Below are positions 8,008 to 15,607 of a DNA stretch of 37,745 nt, one piece after another. The notes below the pieces were generated by a model. The model saw nothing but the letters and a program-made list of their open reading frames with translations. It searched no databases and had not been told where the DNA came from. Every line of letters begins with the position of its first letter. Position 1 is the stretch's first letter. The DNA is taken from the NCBI GenBank assembly GCA_020847975.1, contig JADLBD010000096.1:1-37745 (forward strand), read 5' to 3'. The DNA is from Bryobacterales bacterium. Lineage in GTDB: Bacteria > Acidobacteriota > Terriglobia > Bryobacterales > Bryobacteraceae. Both the position numbers and the translations under genes were made by a program.

Positions 8008-8756
8008 AACTCGACTTTGTCCATGGAGAGGAATTCCTGGATGTGGGGATGATCGCTCTCCTCGAGTTCGTCCACGGGGCCGAAGTAGATGACCTTGCCC
8101 TCGAAGAGGACCACCACCTTGTCGGCGACGCTGCGCATCAATTCGAGGTCGTGGGTGACGACGACGGAGGTGAGGTGCAACTGATGCTTCAGGCGGAGCA
8201 TGAGTTCGGTGAGGTGGCTGGACATGATGGGGTCCACCATGGTGGTGGGTTCGTCGTAGAGGATGCACTCGGGTTGAGCGGCGAGGGCGCGGGCGATGGC
8301 CACAGCGCGCTTATGGCCGACGGAGAGATCGGTGGGGTAGGCTTCTCTGTATTCCTGTAGCTCGACCATGCGGAGGAGTCCGTCAACGACATCCTCTTTG
8401 TTCTGCTCGTCGTAATCCTCGCGAAGTTCGAGCGAAAACAGGATATTTTCGCCGACGGTGAGGGAGTCGAAGAGGGCGCCATTCTGGAAAACCATGGTGA
8501 CCTTCCTGCGGATGTGGCGCAATTCGGCTTCGGTCATGTCGGTGATGTCGGTGTGGGCGACGATGACCCTGCCCTGGTCGGGCTTGAGGAAACCCATGAT
8601 GTGCCCGAGGCTGACGGACTTGCCGACGCCGCTGCGGCCGATGATGGAGACGGTTTCTCCGGGGTCGACATGGAAACAGGCGTCGACTAAAACGGGGTAA
8701 TCGAACGTCTTATACACGTGGCGGAATTCGATGTAGTGGGGGTAGTGGTCAATCAT
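8004..8756 (-). CDS. ABC transporter ATP-binding protein, MlaF-like (lipid/Mce transport)
   Basis: A 250-residue ATPase subunit. Walker A is GRSGVGKS, the Q-loop is VFQNGALFDSLTVGENI, Walker B is CILYDEPTTMVDP and the switch His lies in VVVTHDLELM. YDEPTTMVDP and the ALFDSLTV segment are typical of MlaF/TtgA-like ATPases that drive Mce-type lipid transport between membranes. The ABC signature reads LSVGHKR rather than LSGGQ or the LSGGM/LSTGM seen in relatives. The start is taken as ATG 8756 (MIDHYPHYIEF); the longer frame to 8831 runs into mobA. The 5' end overlaps the end of mobA by 8 bp. No MlaE permease or MlaD substrate-binding gene is adjacent. Confidence 0.88.
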   Translation of the reverse strand: MIDHYPHYIEFRHVYKTFDYPVLVDACFHVDPGETVSIIGRSGVGKSVSLGHIMGFLKPDQGRVIVAHTDITDMTEAELRHIRRKVTMVFQNGALFDSLTVGENILFSLELREDYDEQNKEDVVDGLLRMVELQEYREAYPTDLSVGHKRAVAIARALAAQPECILYDEPTTMVDPIMSSHLTELMLRLKHQLHLTSVVVTHDLELMRSVADKVVVLFEGKVIYFGPVDELEESDHPHIQEFLSMDKVEF

Positions 8757-9327
8757 GGCACGCCTCGACGTGCCGGAGAGCCGTTTCCCAATCGAGGGGG
8801 GTGTTGGCATTGGCGAGCGCGGTTTGCTCACTCACCGGCAGGAGTTTGATGCGCATGGAACGAAATGCCTCGGACACCTTGTATTGTTTGCGGGCGAGCG
8901 CGTCCTGGGCGGCGGGGAGGCAGGTGCGGCGGTATACGGCGCACAATGGCTCGCGGCCGTTCGCGCCAACGGGCATGACAATGTCCTCGTGTCCGGCCAT
9001 AGCTTCTTTCAGTATCCAGGAAAGAAACGGCGCGGTGAGATTGGGCATGTCGCAGGCGACGACGAGGTTCCACTCGGCGGTGGAGTGGGCGAGGGCGGCT
9101 TCGATGCCGCTGAGAGGGCCGCAGCCCGCGTGTTGGTCCTCGATCACCGGGAGCCCGAGAAAGCCGTACCGGGCGGCGGAGCCGACGAGGGTGACGCTGC
9201 CGGCGGCGGTATGGACTTGTTGCGCCACCCACTCGACCAGGGTCGTGCCGCGGAAGGGGAGCAGAGCCTTGTCTTTGCCCATCCGCGAGCTGGCTCCGCC
9301 GGTGAGCACGTACCCAGCCTGGCGCAT
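8749..9327 (-). CDS. mobA: Molybdenum cofactor guanylyltransferase
   Basis: A 192-residue nucleotidyltransferase that would attach GMP to molybdopterin to make the bis-MGD cofactor, in the cytosol. The N-terminal LTGGASSRMGKDKALLPF is the family nucleotide-binding signature (LxGGxSxRMGxDK), followed by CGPLSGI and the metal-binding VVACDMPNL. The length is normal for MobA. The C-terminal part is as expected, ending in a short acidic and histidine tail. It is first in a two-gene unit with the MlaF-like ATPase, whose start overlaps its end. No other molybdopterin genes are in the window. The start ATG at 9327 is 81 nt from the divergent transglycosylase gene. Confidence 0.88.
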   Translation of the reverse strand: MRQAGYVLTGGASSRMGKDKALLPFRGTTLVEWVAQQVHTAAGSVTLVGSAARYGFLGLPVIEDQHAGCGPLSGIEAALAHSTAEWNLVVACDMPNLTAPFLSWILKEAMAGHEDIVMPVGANGREPLCAVYRRTCLPAAQDALARKQYKVSEAFRSMRIKLLPVSEQTALANANTPLDWETALRHVEACHD

Positions 9328-9387
9328 GGCACTAATGATACCATTACGCTTGGGCTATCTCTCTGGAATGGAGAGTCTTTTTGTGGT

Positions 9388-9393
9388 TATACT
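9388..9393 (+). promoter_or_regulatory. Candidate -10 box of the lytic transglycosylase gene
   Basis: TATACT at 9388-9393 matches the sigma-70 -10 consensus at 5 of 6 positions and would place transcription about 9 nt before the ATG at 9409, giving a nearly leaderless mRNA. No convincing -35 box is seen. The same octamer TATACTGG precedes the E1 gene at 16292. Confidence 0.4.
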
Positions 9394-9408
9394 GGTTGAA
9401 ACATTATC

Positions 9409-10122
9409 ATGCGATTTTGTTGTCAAATTTTGAGCCTGGCCGCCATGGGCGGAGGTTTGCTGGCGGGGGCGGAGGTTGCCAGTCCCGTTGTCGAGCCGGT
9501 GCGCAAACTGGCGACGGTTCGGGTGGACCCGGGCTCGGGGCGCCTGGTGCGGCGGACAACTGTGATCGCGCCGAAGGTGATCCAGCCGGTGGTGGTTGCG
9601 GGCAGCGGGGCTGACGGGAATGCTCCGTTGCAACTGGCGCCGGATGCGGGCGTGAATGAGATCATCGACAAGGTGGCCCAGCAATACAGCATGGATCCGC
9701 TGCTGGTGCATTCGGTAATCCAGGTGGAGAGTTCGTACAACAAGTATGCCGTTTCGCCCAAGGGAGCGCAGGGAATGATGCAACTGATTCCCTCGACGGC
9801 GCGCACGCTGGGGGTGAAGAATCCGTTCGACGCGCGGGAGAACATTGAAGCGGGAGTGCGCTATCTGAAGCAATTGCAGGCGGCATTCCAGGATGACCGG
9901 CTGGCGCTGGCGGCATACAACTCGGGTCCGGCGGCGGTTGCGAAGTATGGATCCATTCCGCCCTACGCCGAGACGCAGAATTACGTTTACCAGGTAGGGA
10001 AGCGGTGGGGCGCGGCGCGGCGGGCGGCGGAGACGAAGCCGGCCGGCTCGAAGGTGGAGCGGCCGAAGATGATCGAACAGTTTGTGGATAGTGAAGGGAG
10101 ATTGCATCTCAGGATGCGTTAA
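9409..10122 (+). CDS. Lytic transglycosylase (SLT domain), exported
   Basis: A 237-residue envelope enzyme expected to cleave the MurNAc-GlcNAc bond of peptidoglycan with 1,6-anhydro product formation. A signal peptide is at about 1-24. The SLT domain covers about 80-200: VIQVESSY with catalytic Glu107 and Ser108, then GAQGMMQLIPSTA, then ALAAYNSGP. The C-terminal IEQFVDSEGRLHLRMR looks like a small DUF4124-like tail. The start is the ATG at 9409, with hardly any leader and no ribosome binding site. It is 33 bp upstream of an N-acetylmuramoyl-L-alanine amidase in the same direction, so the pair would cut both the glycan and the peptide link of the wall, for example in division or recycling. 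Confidence 0.92.
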   Translation: MRFCCQILSLAAMGGGLLAGAEVASPVVEPVRKLATVRVDPGSGRLVRRTTVIAPKVIQPVVVAGSGADGNAPLQLAPDAGVNEIIDKVAQQYSMDPLLVHSVIQVESSYNKYAVSPKGAQGMMQLIPSTARTLGVKNPFDARENIEAGVRYLKQLQAAFQDDRLALAAYNSGPAAVAKYGSIPPYAETQNYVYQVGKRWGAARRAAETKPAGSKVERPKMIEQFVDSEGRLHLRMR

Positions 10123-10155
10123 AGGAGTGCGCGCGTAGGGGGCGCGGTATCAACT

Positions 10156-11649
10156 ATGGCTGCAGTAGCAGGTAGTTCCGGACGCCCGATGGGGAGGCCG
10201 CTGTTAGCGGCGCTCTTCAGCCTGCAGGTCTGTGCAGGCGCGGGCGACCATCTTGCCGTCACCGCCGTCCGCTATTGGTCGCTGAGCGATGTGACACGCA
10301 TCGCGGTGGAGACCAACGGATCCTTCCGTTACCGGACGGACAAACTCTACGATCCGAACCGGGTCTTTTATGACCTGATGGACGCGCGGCCGCAGCTTTC
10401 CTCGAAGGGTGTGCATACCATCGCGATCAATGATCCGCGGGTAAAGCAGATCCGGGTGGCGGAGACACAACCCGCGGTGACGCGAGTGGTTCTGGACCTG
10501 GAAGAGGGCCAATTCGACATTTCCGCGTCTCAGTTGACGGTTCCGGACCGCCTGGTGATCGAGGTCCGCGCCAAGGGAGATATTCCGTCGAAGCCGACGC
10601 TGAGCAGTAATGGAGTGCGGCGGATTGAGGAAAAGGCCGAACGGAGCCAGTGGAATGAACCGCCGGTGCTCGATGCGAAACCCGAGCCGGCGAAACCGGC
10701 TCCTATTCTCATGGCTACGCCGGCGCTGAAGCCGCCGCCTGAGCCGGTGAAGGCAGCCCCAAGGGTCTACTCGGAGAAACCGGCGGAAAAGCCATCGCCT
10801 GGGTCGTTCCTTTCCTCCGCTCCCGCGCTTCCCGATGCTCCGCCGCTGCCAGTGAATCTGGAGCCGGTGGCTCCGCCGGCGGCTCCGGCGAAACGCAACA
10901 GCAACGGCGACCGGTCGCTGACGCGGGCGCTGGGTTTGAAGATCCGGCGGGTGGTTCTGGATCCCGGCCACGGCGGGCACGATCATGGGAGTACCGGTCC
11001 TGGAGGGCTGGCTGAAAAGGATCTGGTGTTGGACGTGGCGAGGCGGCTAGGGGCGTTGATTGAAGAGAACATGGGGAGCGAGGTGATCTACACGCGTTCG
11101 AACGACCGCTTCATCGCGCTGGAGGAGCGGACGGCGATCGCGAACGCGAAGAAGGCGGACATTTTCCTGTCGATTCACGCCAACTCGTCGCCGATCAAGT
11201 CGGTTTCGGGGGTGGAGACGTATTACCTGAGCTTTACCACCTCGAAGGCGGCCATGGACCTGGCGGCGCGGGAGAACGCGCTGTCGGAGCGTTCGATCAG
11301 CGATCTGAAGGACCTGTTGCAGAAGATTGCGCAGCGGGACAAGGCGGATGAGTCGCGGGAGTTCGCGGCGAAGGTTCAGGGGAGCCTGATCCGGTTGACG
11401 GGGAGCTCTTCCAAGGCAAACCGGGACCGCGGGGTGAAGAAAGCACCGTTTGTGGTGCTGATTGGGGCGTCTATGCCTTCGGTGCTGGCGGAGATCGGCT
11501 TTGTGAGCAATTCGCGCGAAGAGGCGCAATTGAAGAAAGGCGAGTACCGGCAAAAGCTGGCGGAGGCTTTGTTCAAAGGGTTGGAGGACTATGCGCAGAC
11601 GCTGAGCCATTTTGAAGTGGCGCAGCGAAAGGCGGGCGCCAGGCACTAG
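10156..11649 (+). CDS. N-acetylmuramoyl-L-alanine amidase with AMIN domain
   Basis: A 497-residue periplasmic amidase of the AmiC type. It has a signal peptide at about 14-29 and an AMIN domain at about 32-140 (beta-rich, binds peptidoglycan or septum). A Pro/Ala/Lys-rich linker follows at about 165-250, then an Amidase_3 domain at about 263-488. Zinc ligands are visible: His272 in DPGHGG, Glu287 in GGLAEKDL and His341 in SIHANSS. The catalytic Glu is in LAEIGFVSN. It removes stem peptides from glycan strands. Met12 (10189) could be an alternative start giving a shorter signal peptide. It follows the lytic transglycosylase, and its last 4 bp overlap the convergent diguanylate cyclase gene. 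Confidence 0.93.
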   Translation: MAAVAGSSGRPMGRPLLAALFSLQVCAGAGDHLAVTAVRYWSLSDVTRIAVETNGSFRYRTDKLYDPNRVFYDLMDARPQLSSKGVHTIAINDPRVKQIRVAETQPAVTRVVLDLEEGQFDISASQLTVPDRLVIEVRAKGDIPSKPTLSSNGVRRIEEKAERSQWNEPPVLDAKPEPAKPAPILMATPALKPPPEPVKAAPRVYSEKPAEKPSPGSFLSSAPALPDAPPLPVNLEPVAPPAAPAKRNSNGDRSLTRALGLKIRRVVLDPGHGGHDHGSTGPGGLAEKDLVLDVARRLGALIEENMGSEVIYTRSNDRFIALEERTAIANAKKADIFLSIHANSSPIKSVSGVETYYLSFTTSKAAMDLAARENALSERSISDLKDLLQKIAQRDKADESREFAAKVQGSLIRLTGSSSKANRDRGVKKAPFVVLIGASMPSVLAEIGFVSNSREEAQLKKGEYRQKLAEALFKGLEDYAQTLSHFEVAQRKAGARH

Positions 11650-12575
11650 CTCAAGGTTTCCATGAGCGAGGAGCGCAGTACGACGCGGTTGCGTCCGGCG
11701 CGTTTTGCTTCGTAAAGGGCTTCATCAGCGACGCGGATGAGTTCGCTTGCGCTGATGACGGATTGCGGCATGAAGACGGTGGCTCCGAAACTGGCGGTGA
11801 CGACAATGCCGCCGGAAACGTTTTCGACGGGGGGGCCGGCGATAGACATGCGCATGTTCTCCGCTCTGGAGTAGAGGCCGGCCTCGTCGCAGCCCGGCAA
11901 AACGACCAGAAACTCTTCACCGCCGAAGCGGCCTACCCCGTCGTAAGGACGGACGCTGGCGAGCAGGCGGCGGCCGGCTTCCCTGAGCACTTCATCGCCG
12001 GCGAGGTGACCGAAGCGGTCATTGACCAGTTTGAAGTGATCGAGGTCGAGCATGAGGACACCGATGGGGGCTCCTTCGCGCTGGGAGCGCGCCTGTTCGC
12101 GCTCGAGGATCTCCATGATGGAGCGGCGGTTCCAGAGGCCGGTGAGGGCGTCCTTGGTGGCCTGCTCGCGCAGTTTCTCGCGTGCTTCCATGAGTTCGGC
12201 CTGGAGGTCGAGGATGCGCATTCCGGCGCGGATGCGGACATTCAACTCGTGGAGATCGAAGGGTTTGGTGACGTAGTCATCGGCTCCGGCTTCCATGCCG
12301 GCAATCAAGTCTTCTTTCAGGGTTTTGGAGGTGAGCAGGAGGAGGTAGATATAAGGCTCGCCACCCTTGGCGCGAAGCATACGGCAGATCTCGGGGCCGC
12401 TGTGGCCGGGCATCATCCAATCGAGGATGGCGAGTCGCGGAGCGTCGGGCAGTTGCAGTTGTTCCCAGGCGGCGAAACCGTCCAGACAAGAGACCACCTC
12501 ATAGCCCCACTTGACCAGGACCCTCTCCAAGGCCAACCGCGATGGCCCGCTGTCTTCGGCGATTAAGATCCGCAT
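11646..12575 (-). CDS. Response regulator with diguanylate cyclase (GGDEF) output
   Basis: A 309-residue cytosolic protein that would make cyclic di-GMP in response to phosphorylation. The receiver domain covers about 2-118: acidic Glu7-Asp8, phospho-acceptor Asp52 in ILDWMMPG, and Lys104 in VTKPFD. A short coiled-coil-like linker lies at about 121-139. The GGDEF domain covers about 140-300: DALTGLWNR, metal-binding LDLDHFK, active-site GGEEF at 218-222, and an inhibitory RxxD site (RPYD, 209-212) exactly five residues upstream. All catalytic features are intact. The ATG at 12575 is chosen because the receiver begins there; upstream codons are not conserved-looking. No histidine kinase is nearby. 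A 7-bp dyad lies in its 5' leader. Confidence 0.94.
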   Translation of the reverse strand: MRILIAEDSGPSRLALERVLVKWGYEVVSCLDGFAAWEQLQLPDAPRLAILDWMMPGHSGPEICRMLRAKGGEPYIYLLLLTSKTLKEDLIAGMEAGADDYVTKPFDLHELNVRIRAGMRILDLQAELMEAREKLREQATKDALTGLWNRRSIMEILEREQARSQREGAPIGVLMLDLDHFKLVNDRFGHLAGDEVLREAGRRLLASVRPYDGVGRFGGEEFLVVLPGCDEAGLYSRAENMRMSIAGPPVENVSGGIVVTASFGATVFMPQSVISASELIRVADEALYEAKRAGRNRVVLRSSLMETLS

Positions 12576-12591
12576 GGTCTGTTTCCCCGAG

Positions 12592-12607
12592 CTGGGGAGA
12601 TCCCCAG
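12592..12607 (-). promoter_or_regulatory. 7-bp inverted repeat in the leader of the diguanylate cyclase gene
   Basis: CTGGGGA and TCCCCAG are perfect 7-nt arms separated by 2 nt, centred about 24 nt upstream of the ATG at 12575. It may be a regulator site or a leader hairpin next to the GGGGA ribosome binding site at about 12585. The function is inferred only from position. Confidence 0.4.
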
Positions 12608-12669
12608 TTGACCTTTCGGCAAGACAGGTCTTTTCATTAGTGTATCGTGTTCGGGAATCCTCTGCTAGG

Positions 12670-13383
12670 ATGAGAGTCTTGGTGGTGATCATTCGACACG
12701 CCCCTCACGAGCACATGGGATTGCTGGGTTTTTCTTTGGGACGTGCCGAACTCGCATTCCGGTACATGGATGTTTATAAGGACTCAACACAATCTGTGGA
12801 TATCTCCTCCTCAACAGGACTTATCGTCCTAGGTGGGGCGGAGTCTGTAAATAAATCGACATCGTATCTGCGGCGGGAGGAGGAGTTGATCACCGAGGCG
12901 CTGGGATGCGGGAAACCGGTGTTGGGAATTTGCCTGGGGGCGCAGCTATTGGCGAAGGTGCTGGGGGCGAAGGTGACGCGAATGGGGGTGCCGGAGATCG
13001 GATGGCGAAGGGTAAGGGTGAGCGAGGGAGCGGAGGGGGATGCGATGTTTGGGGAGTTCGGGGAGCAGGCGGTTTTTCATTGGCACAACGAATCATTTGA
13101 TCTTCCGGTGGGAGCGGTACGGCTGGCTGGATCGGAGGCTTGCCGGAATCAGGCGTTTCGTTACGGAGAAAGGGCCTGGGGTCTGCAATTCCACCTGGAA
13201 GCGACTCCGGAGATGATCAGGAAGTGGCGCGAGGAAGACGCGGAGTGCGGGGCGGAGCGGGAGTTATGGGAACCGGTGGATGCGAATTACCGGGCTGAGG
13301 AGCTTCGGGTCCTGGCGGGGCGAGTATTCGACGGCTGGGCAAAGACGGCGGAGGAAATCGAGAAAAGGTTACGCAACTCCTGA
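12670..13383 (+). CDS. Class I glutamine amidotransferase (GMP synthase/GATase-like)
   Basis: A 237-residue class I glutamine amidotransferase. The nucleophile elbow GICLGAQL holds Cys88, and the His of the triad is in LQFHLEATPEM, with the Glu just after it. LIVLGGAESV is the usual oxyanion-side strand. It resembles stand-alone GATase proteins annotated as GMP synthase-like; such proteins release ammonia from glutamine or hydrolyse gamma-glutamyl bonds, but the substrate is unknown. The ATG at 12670 fits the first beta-strand (MRVLVVIIRH); the upstream frame is not conserved in style. It is divergent from the diguanylate cyclase gene across 94 bp. The later part of the gene is markedly G-rich. 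Confidence 0.88.
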   Translation: MRVLVVIIRHAPHEHMGLLGFSLGRAELAFRYMDVYKDSTQSVDISSSTGLIVLGGAESVNKSTSYLRREEELITEALGCGKPVLGICLGAQLLAKVLGAKVTRMGVPEIGWRRVRVSEGAEGDAMFGEFGEQAVFHWHNESFDLPVGAVRLAGSEACRNQAFRYGERAWGLQFHLEATPEMIRKWREEDAECGAERELWEPVDANYRAEELRVLAGRVFDGWAKTAEEIEKRLRNS

Positions 13384-13476
13384 TTCGCGACGTCTCGTGC
13401 GAGGAGGCGGGGGCGGATGCGTCTTGGAACATTGTTGCGCTTTTGGGGGGTGATCTGCCATACCCTGCGGAAGGGA

Positions 13477-13493
13477 GAATAAGGTCCTTATTC
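13477..13493. promoter_or_regulatory. Perfect 8-bp palindrome, likely operator of the Rrf2 regulator
   Basis: GAATAAGG-T-CCTTATTC is perfectly symmetrical over 17 nt (8-nt arms and one central base). It ends 6 nt upstream of a -35 box (TTGCTT at 13500) of the Rrf2-clpP promoter. Rrf2 regulators bind dyads near their own promoters, so autoregulation is a reasonable inference. Confidence 0.6.
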
Positions 13494-13499
13494 CGGTTA

Positions 13500-13528
13500 T
13501 TGCTTTTTCCCCGGATCAGGGATTTAAT
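13500..13528 (+). promoter_or_regulatory. Sigma-70-type promoter for Rrf2-clpP
   Basis: TTGCTT (13500-13505), a 17-nt spacer and TTTAAT (13523-13528, 5 of 6 to consensus) form a plausible vegetative promoter. The start of transcription would be near 13535, about 27 nt before the ATG at 13562, with AAAGAGGA at 13545-13552 as ribosome binding site. Confidence 0.6.
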
Positions 13529-13561
13529 CAGGGTATTGCGGCCGAAAGAGGATACCCAACC

Positions 13562-14020
13562 ATGATGTTTTCACGCTCGTCTGAATACGCCATCCGGGCG
13601 TTCCTGTACCTTGCTGGACAGGAGCCCGGAAAACTCGTGATGGCCAGGCATATCGCTGATGAAGCGGGCCTGCCGTCGCATTTTCTCGCCAAGCTGCTCC
13701 AGCAACTGGCGCGGAAGGGACTGGTGAAGTCGAACAAGGGGCCCTCGGGCGGTTTCACGCTGGGGATGACGCCTCGAGAGATTTCGCTGTACGACATTGT
13801 CGAAGCGGTGGATGGAATCGATGGATTCAATCGATGTCCGATTGGGCACGTGAAGTGTAATGAGCATACGGGCTGTCCGGTGCATGATGGATGGAAGACG
13901 GTGCGTTCGCGTATAGTAGATTATTTGGAGCATACTTCGCTGGCGGACGTGTCGCGGCGCAGCACCAACGGGAAGAGGCGCAAGGCTCACAAAGCGAGGT
14001 CGAACGGCTCCAGGAATTAA
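13562..14020 (+). CDS. Rrf2-family transcriptional regulator with three cysteines
   Basis: A 152-residue DNA-binding regulator. A winged helix-turn-helix occupies about 1-80 (RSSEYAIRAFLYLA, then MARHIADEAGLPSHFLAKLLQQLARKGLVKSNKG), with the GGFTL wing. Cys92, Cys99 and Cys105 occupy the loop used by IscR/NsrR/RsrR-type members to bind an iron-sulfur cluster. It may therefore sense Fe-S status, nitric oxide or redox state; the spacing C-x6-C-x5-C matches the C-x(6-8)-C-x(5-6)-C pattern expected of cluster binders. The C-terminus is an unusual Lys/Arg/Ser-rich tail. It has its own promoter and a perfect palindrome upstream. It lies 18 bp before clpP, suggesting that it regulates this protease gene. 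Confidence 0.92.
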   Translation: MMFSRSSEYAIRAFLYLAGQEPGKLVMARHIADEAGLPSHFLAKLLQQLARKGLVKSNKGPSGGFTLGMTPREISLYDIVEAVDGIDGFNRCPIGHVKCNEHTGCPVHDGWKTVRSRIVDYLEHTSLADVSRRSTNGKRRKAHKARSNGSRN

Positions 14021-14038
14021 GAAGGAGCGACAAAGCGA

Positions 14039-14647
14039 ATGCACAATTCCGTGCTGGTGCCCATGGTGGTTGAACAGACCTCCCGGGGCGAGCGTGCCTA
14101 TGACATTTACTCGCGCCTGCTGAAAGAGAACATCATCTTTCTGGGCACCCCGATTGACGACCAGGTGGCAAACCTCATCATGGCCCAGATGCTGTTTCTG
14201 GCTGCTGAGGATCCGGAGAAAGATATTTCCCTGTATATCAACTCGCCGGGTGGTTCGATCACGGCGGGGCTGGCCATTCTCGACACGATGCGCCTGATTG
14301 AGCCGGACATCACGACGTACTGCATCGGGCAGGCGGCGTCGATGGCGGCGGTGCTGCTGGCCTGCGGCGCCAAGGGAAAGCGGTTCAGCCTGCCGCACGC
14401 CCGCATACTGATTCATCAACCATCGATGAGCGGGCTGGCGGGACAGGCGACGGACATTGACATCTACGCGCGGGAGATTCTGCGGATGAGGGAGAACCTC
14501 AACCAGATTCTGGCCGATGCCACGGGGCAACCGGTGGACCGGATCGCGCGCGATGTGGACCGCGATTACATCATGGAACCGCAGCAGGCGCTCGATTACG
14601 GGATGATCGACCGGATCATCACTTCCCGCGATCAGGCGCGGACGTAG
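14039..14647 (+). CDS. clpP: ATP-dependent Clp protease proteolytic subunit
   Basis: A 202-residue ClpP serine peptidase subunit that would form the tetradecameric chamber fed by ClpX or ClpA/C. The triad is visible: Ser101 in [11 protein letters not shown], His126 in ARILIHQP, and an Asp in the RDVDRD segment (about 171-176). The oligomerisation and substrate-entry motifs YINSPGG and [14 protein letters not shown] are intact, and the length is normal. The ribosome binding site GAAGGAG lies about 10 nt before the ATG. It is the second gene after the Rrf2 regulator. No clpX or trigger factor gene follows, unlike the common tig-clpP-clpX arrangement; the convergent truB gene lies next. Confidence 0.97.
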   Translation: MHNSVLVPMVVEQTSRGERAYDIYSRLLKENIIFLGTPIDDQVANLIMAQMLFLAAEDPEKDISLYINSPGGSITAGLAILDTMRLIEPDITTYCIGQAASMAAVLLACGAKGKRFSLPHARILIHQPSMSGLAGQATDIDIYAREILRMRENLNQILADATGQPVDRIARDVDRDYIMEPQQALDYGMIDRIITSRDQART

Positions 14648-14675
14648 GCAGACCGGAACAAGGGCCGGGTACGGC

Positions 14676-15557
14676 TCAGAGCACCAGCACGGGGTGGTAG
14701 AGATTCGGCAATTTCACCTCCCCGATTGCTACAAGATCTCCTTGCGGGCCGATCGCCTTGACGTATTTCGCGCCGCGCTGGACGCGAAACGGTGAGGCGC
14801 GGAAGTCGCGGCCCTGGCGGATTTGATTGGCTGTGACCGTGTCGACGATTTCCGCGGGAAATTGCGGCAGGAGTTTGGACGCGGGGATCAAAGCCTCATT
14901 CAGTCTGTCGCCGGCGGCAAGTGATTCAAGTTCCGGGAGCGTGTGGGCGTTGGAGATTGTGAAGTCGCCACTCATGGTGCGGCACAACTGTTCGAGCCAG
15001 GCTCCGCAGCCAAGTTTCTGTCCAAGGTCATGGGCGAGACTGCGGACGTAGGCTCCGGCGGAGCAGTGCACGGCGAGGCGGATTTCGTCCGGCCGGAACT
15101 CGAGCAGATCGAGGGAATAGATGTTGATCTCGACCGGCTCCAAATCGACGGCGATTTTCTTGCGGGCGAGTTTGTAGGCGGGAGTTCCGGCGATTTTCTT
15201 AGCGGAAATGGCGGGAGGGCGCTGGAGTTGCGTGCCGCGGAATTCCTGGAGGGTGTTTTCCAGTTGCGCCCGGTCGAGGGAGACTGCGACGTGTTCCGAT
15301 AGAGGCTGACCATCGCGGTCGTAGCTGTCGGTGGAATGGCCGAAGCGGATGAGGGCCTCATATTTCTTGTCGGAACGGACATAGAACTGAGCAAGGCGCG
15401 TGGCGCGGTTGAGCACGAGAGGCAGGACGCCGGTGGCCATGGGATCAAGGGTTCCGAGATGCCCGACACGGCGCGTTCCGGCAATGCGGCGCATCTTGTT
15501 GACCACGTCGTGCGAAGTCCAGCCTTCGGGCTTGTTGACTACAATCACACCATCCAT
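14676..15557 (-). CDS. truB: tRNA pseudouridine(55) synthase
   Basis: A 293-residue enzyme that converts U55 of the T-loop of tRNAs to pseudouridine. The N-terminal MDGVIVVNKPEGWTS and the catalytic motif GHLGTLDPMATGVL (Asp38 in this numbering) are diagnostic, followed by RFGHSTDSYDRDG and the RPPAISAKKI substrate loop. The C-terminal part is a PUA-like extension ending in YHPVLVL. The ATG at 15557 is chosen because GGAGAAG lies about 9 nt upstream; the TTG at 15575 would place that site inside the gene. It is 50 bp downstream of the carbonic anhydrase gene in the same direction. No rbfA or infB neighbours are seen, so it is outside its usual operon. Confidence 0.96.
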   Translation of the reverse strand: MDGVIVVNKPEGWTSHDVVNKMRRIAGTRRVGHLGTLDPMATGVLPLVLNRATRLAQFYVRSDKKYEALIRFGHSTDSYDRDGQPLSEHVAVSLDRAQLENTLQEFRGTQLQRPPAISAKKIAGTPAYKLARKKIAVDLEPVEINIYSLDLLEFRPDEIRLAVHCSAGAYVRSLAHDLGQKLGCGAWLEQLCRTMSGDFTISNAHTLPELESLAAGDRLNEALIPASKLLPQFPAEIVDTVTANQIRQGRDFRASPFRVQRGAKYVKAIGPQGDLVAIGEVKLPNLYHPVLVL

Positions 15558-15607
15558 GTAATGCTTCTTCTCCAAATGTAACAGTCAGTACGGGCAGGGA
15601 GGGACGC

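Noticed and set aside
12576..12692. N-terminal extension of the diguanylate cyclase frame
   Set aside because: The extra 39 residues do not resemble a receiver domain and overlap the divergent gene start; the receiver begins exactly at ATG 12575.
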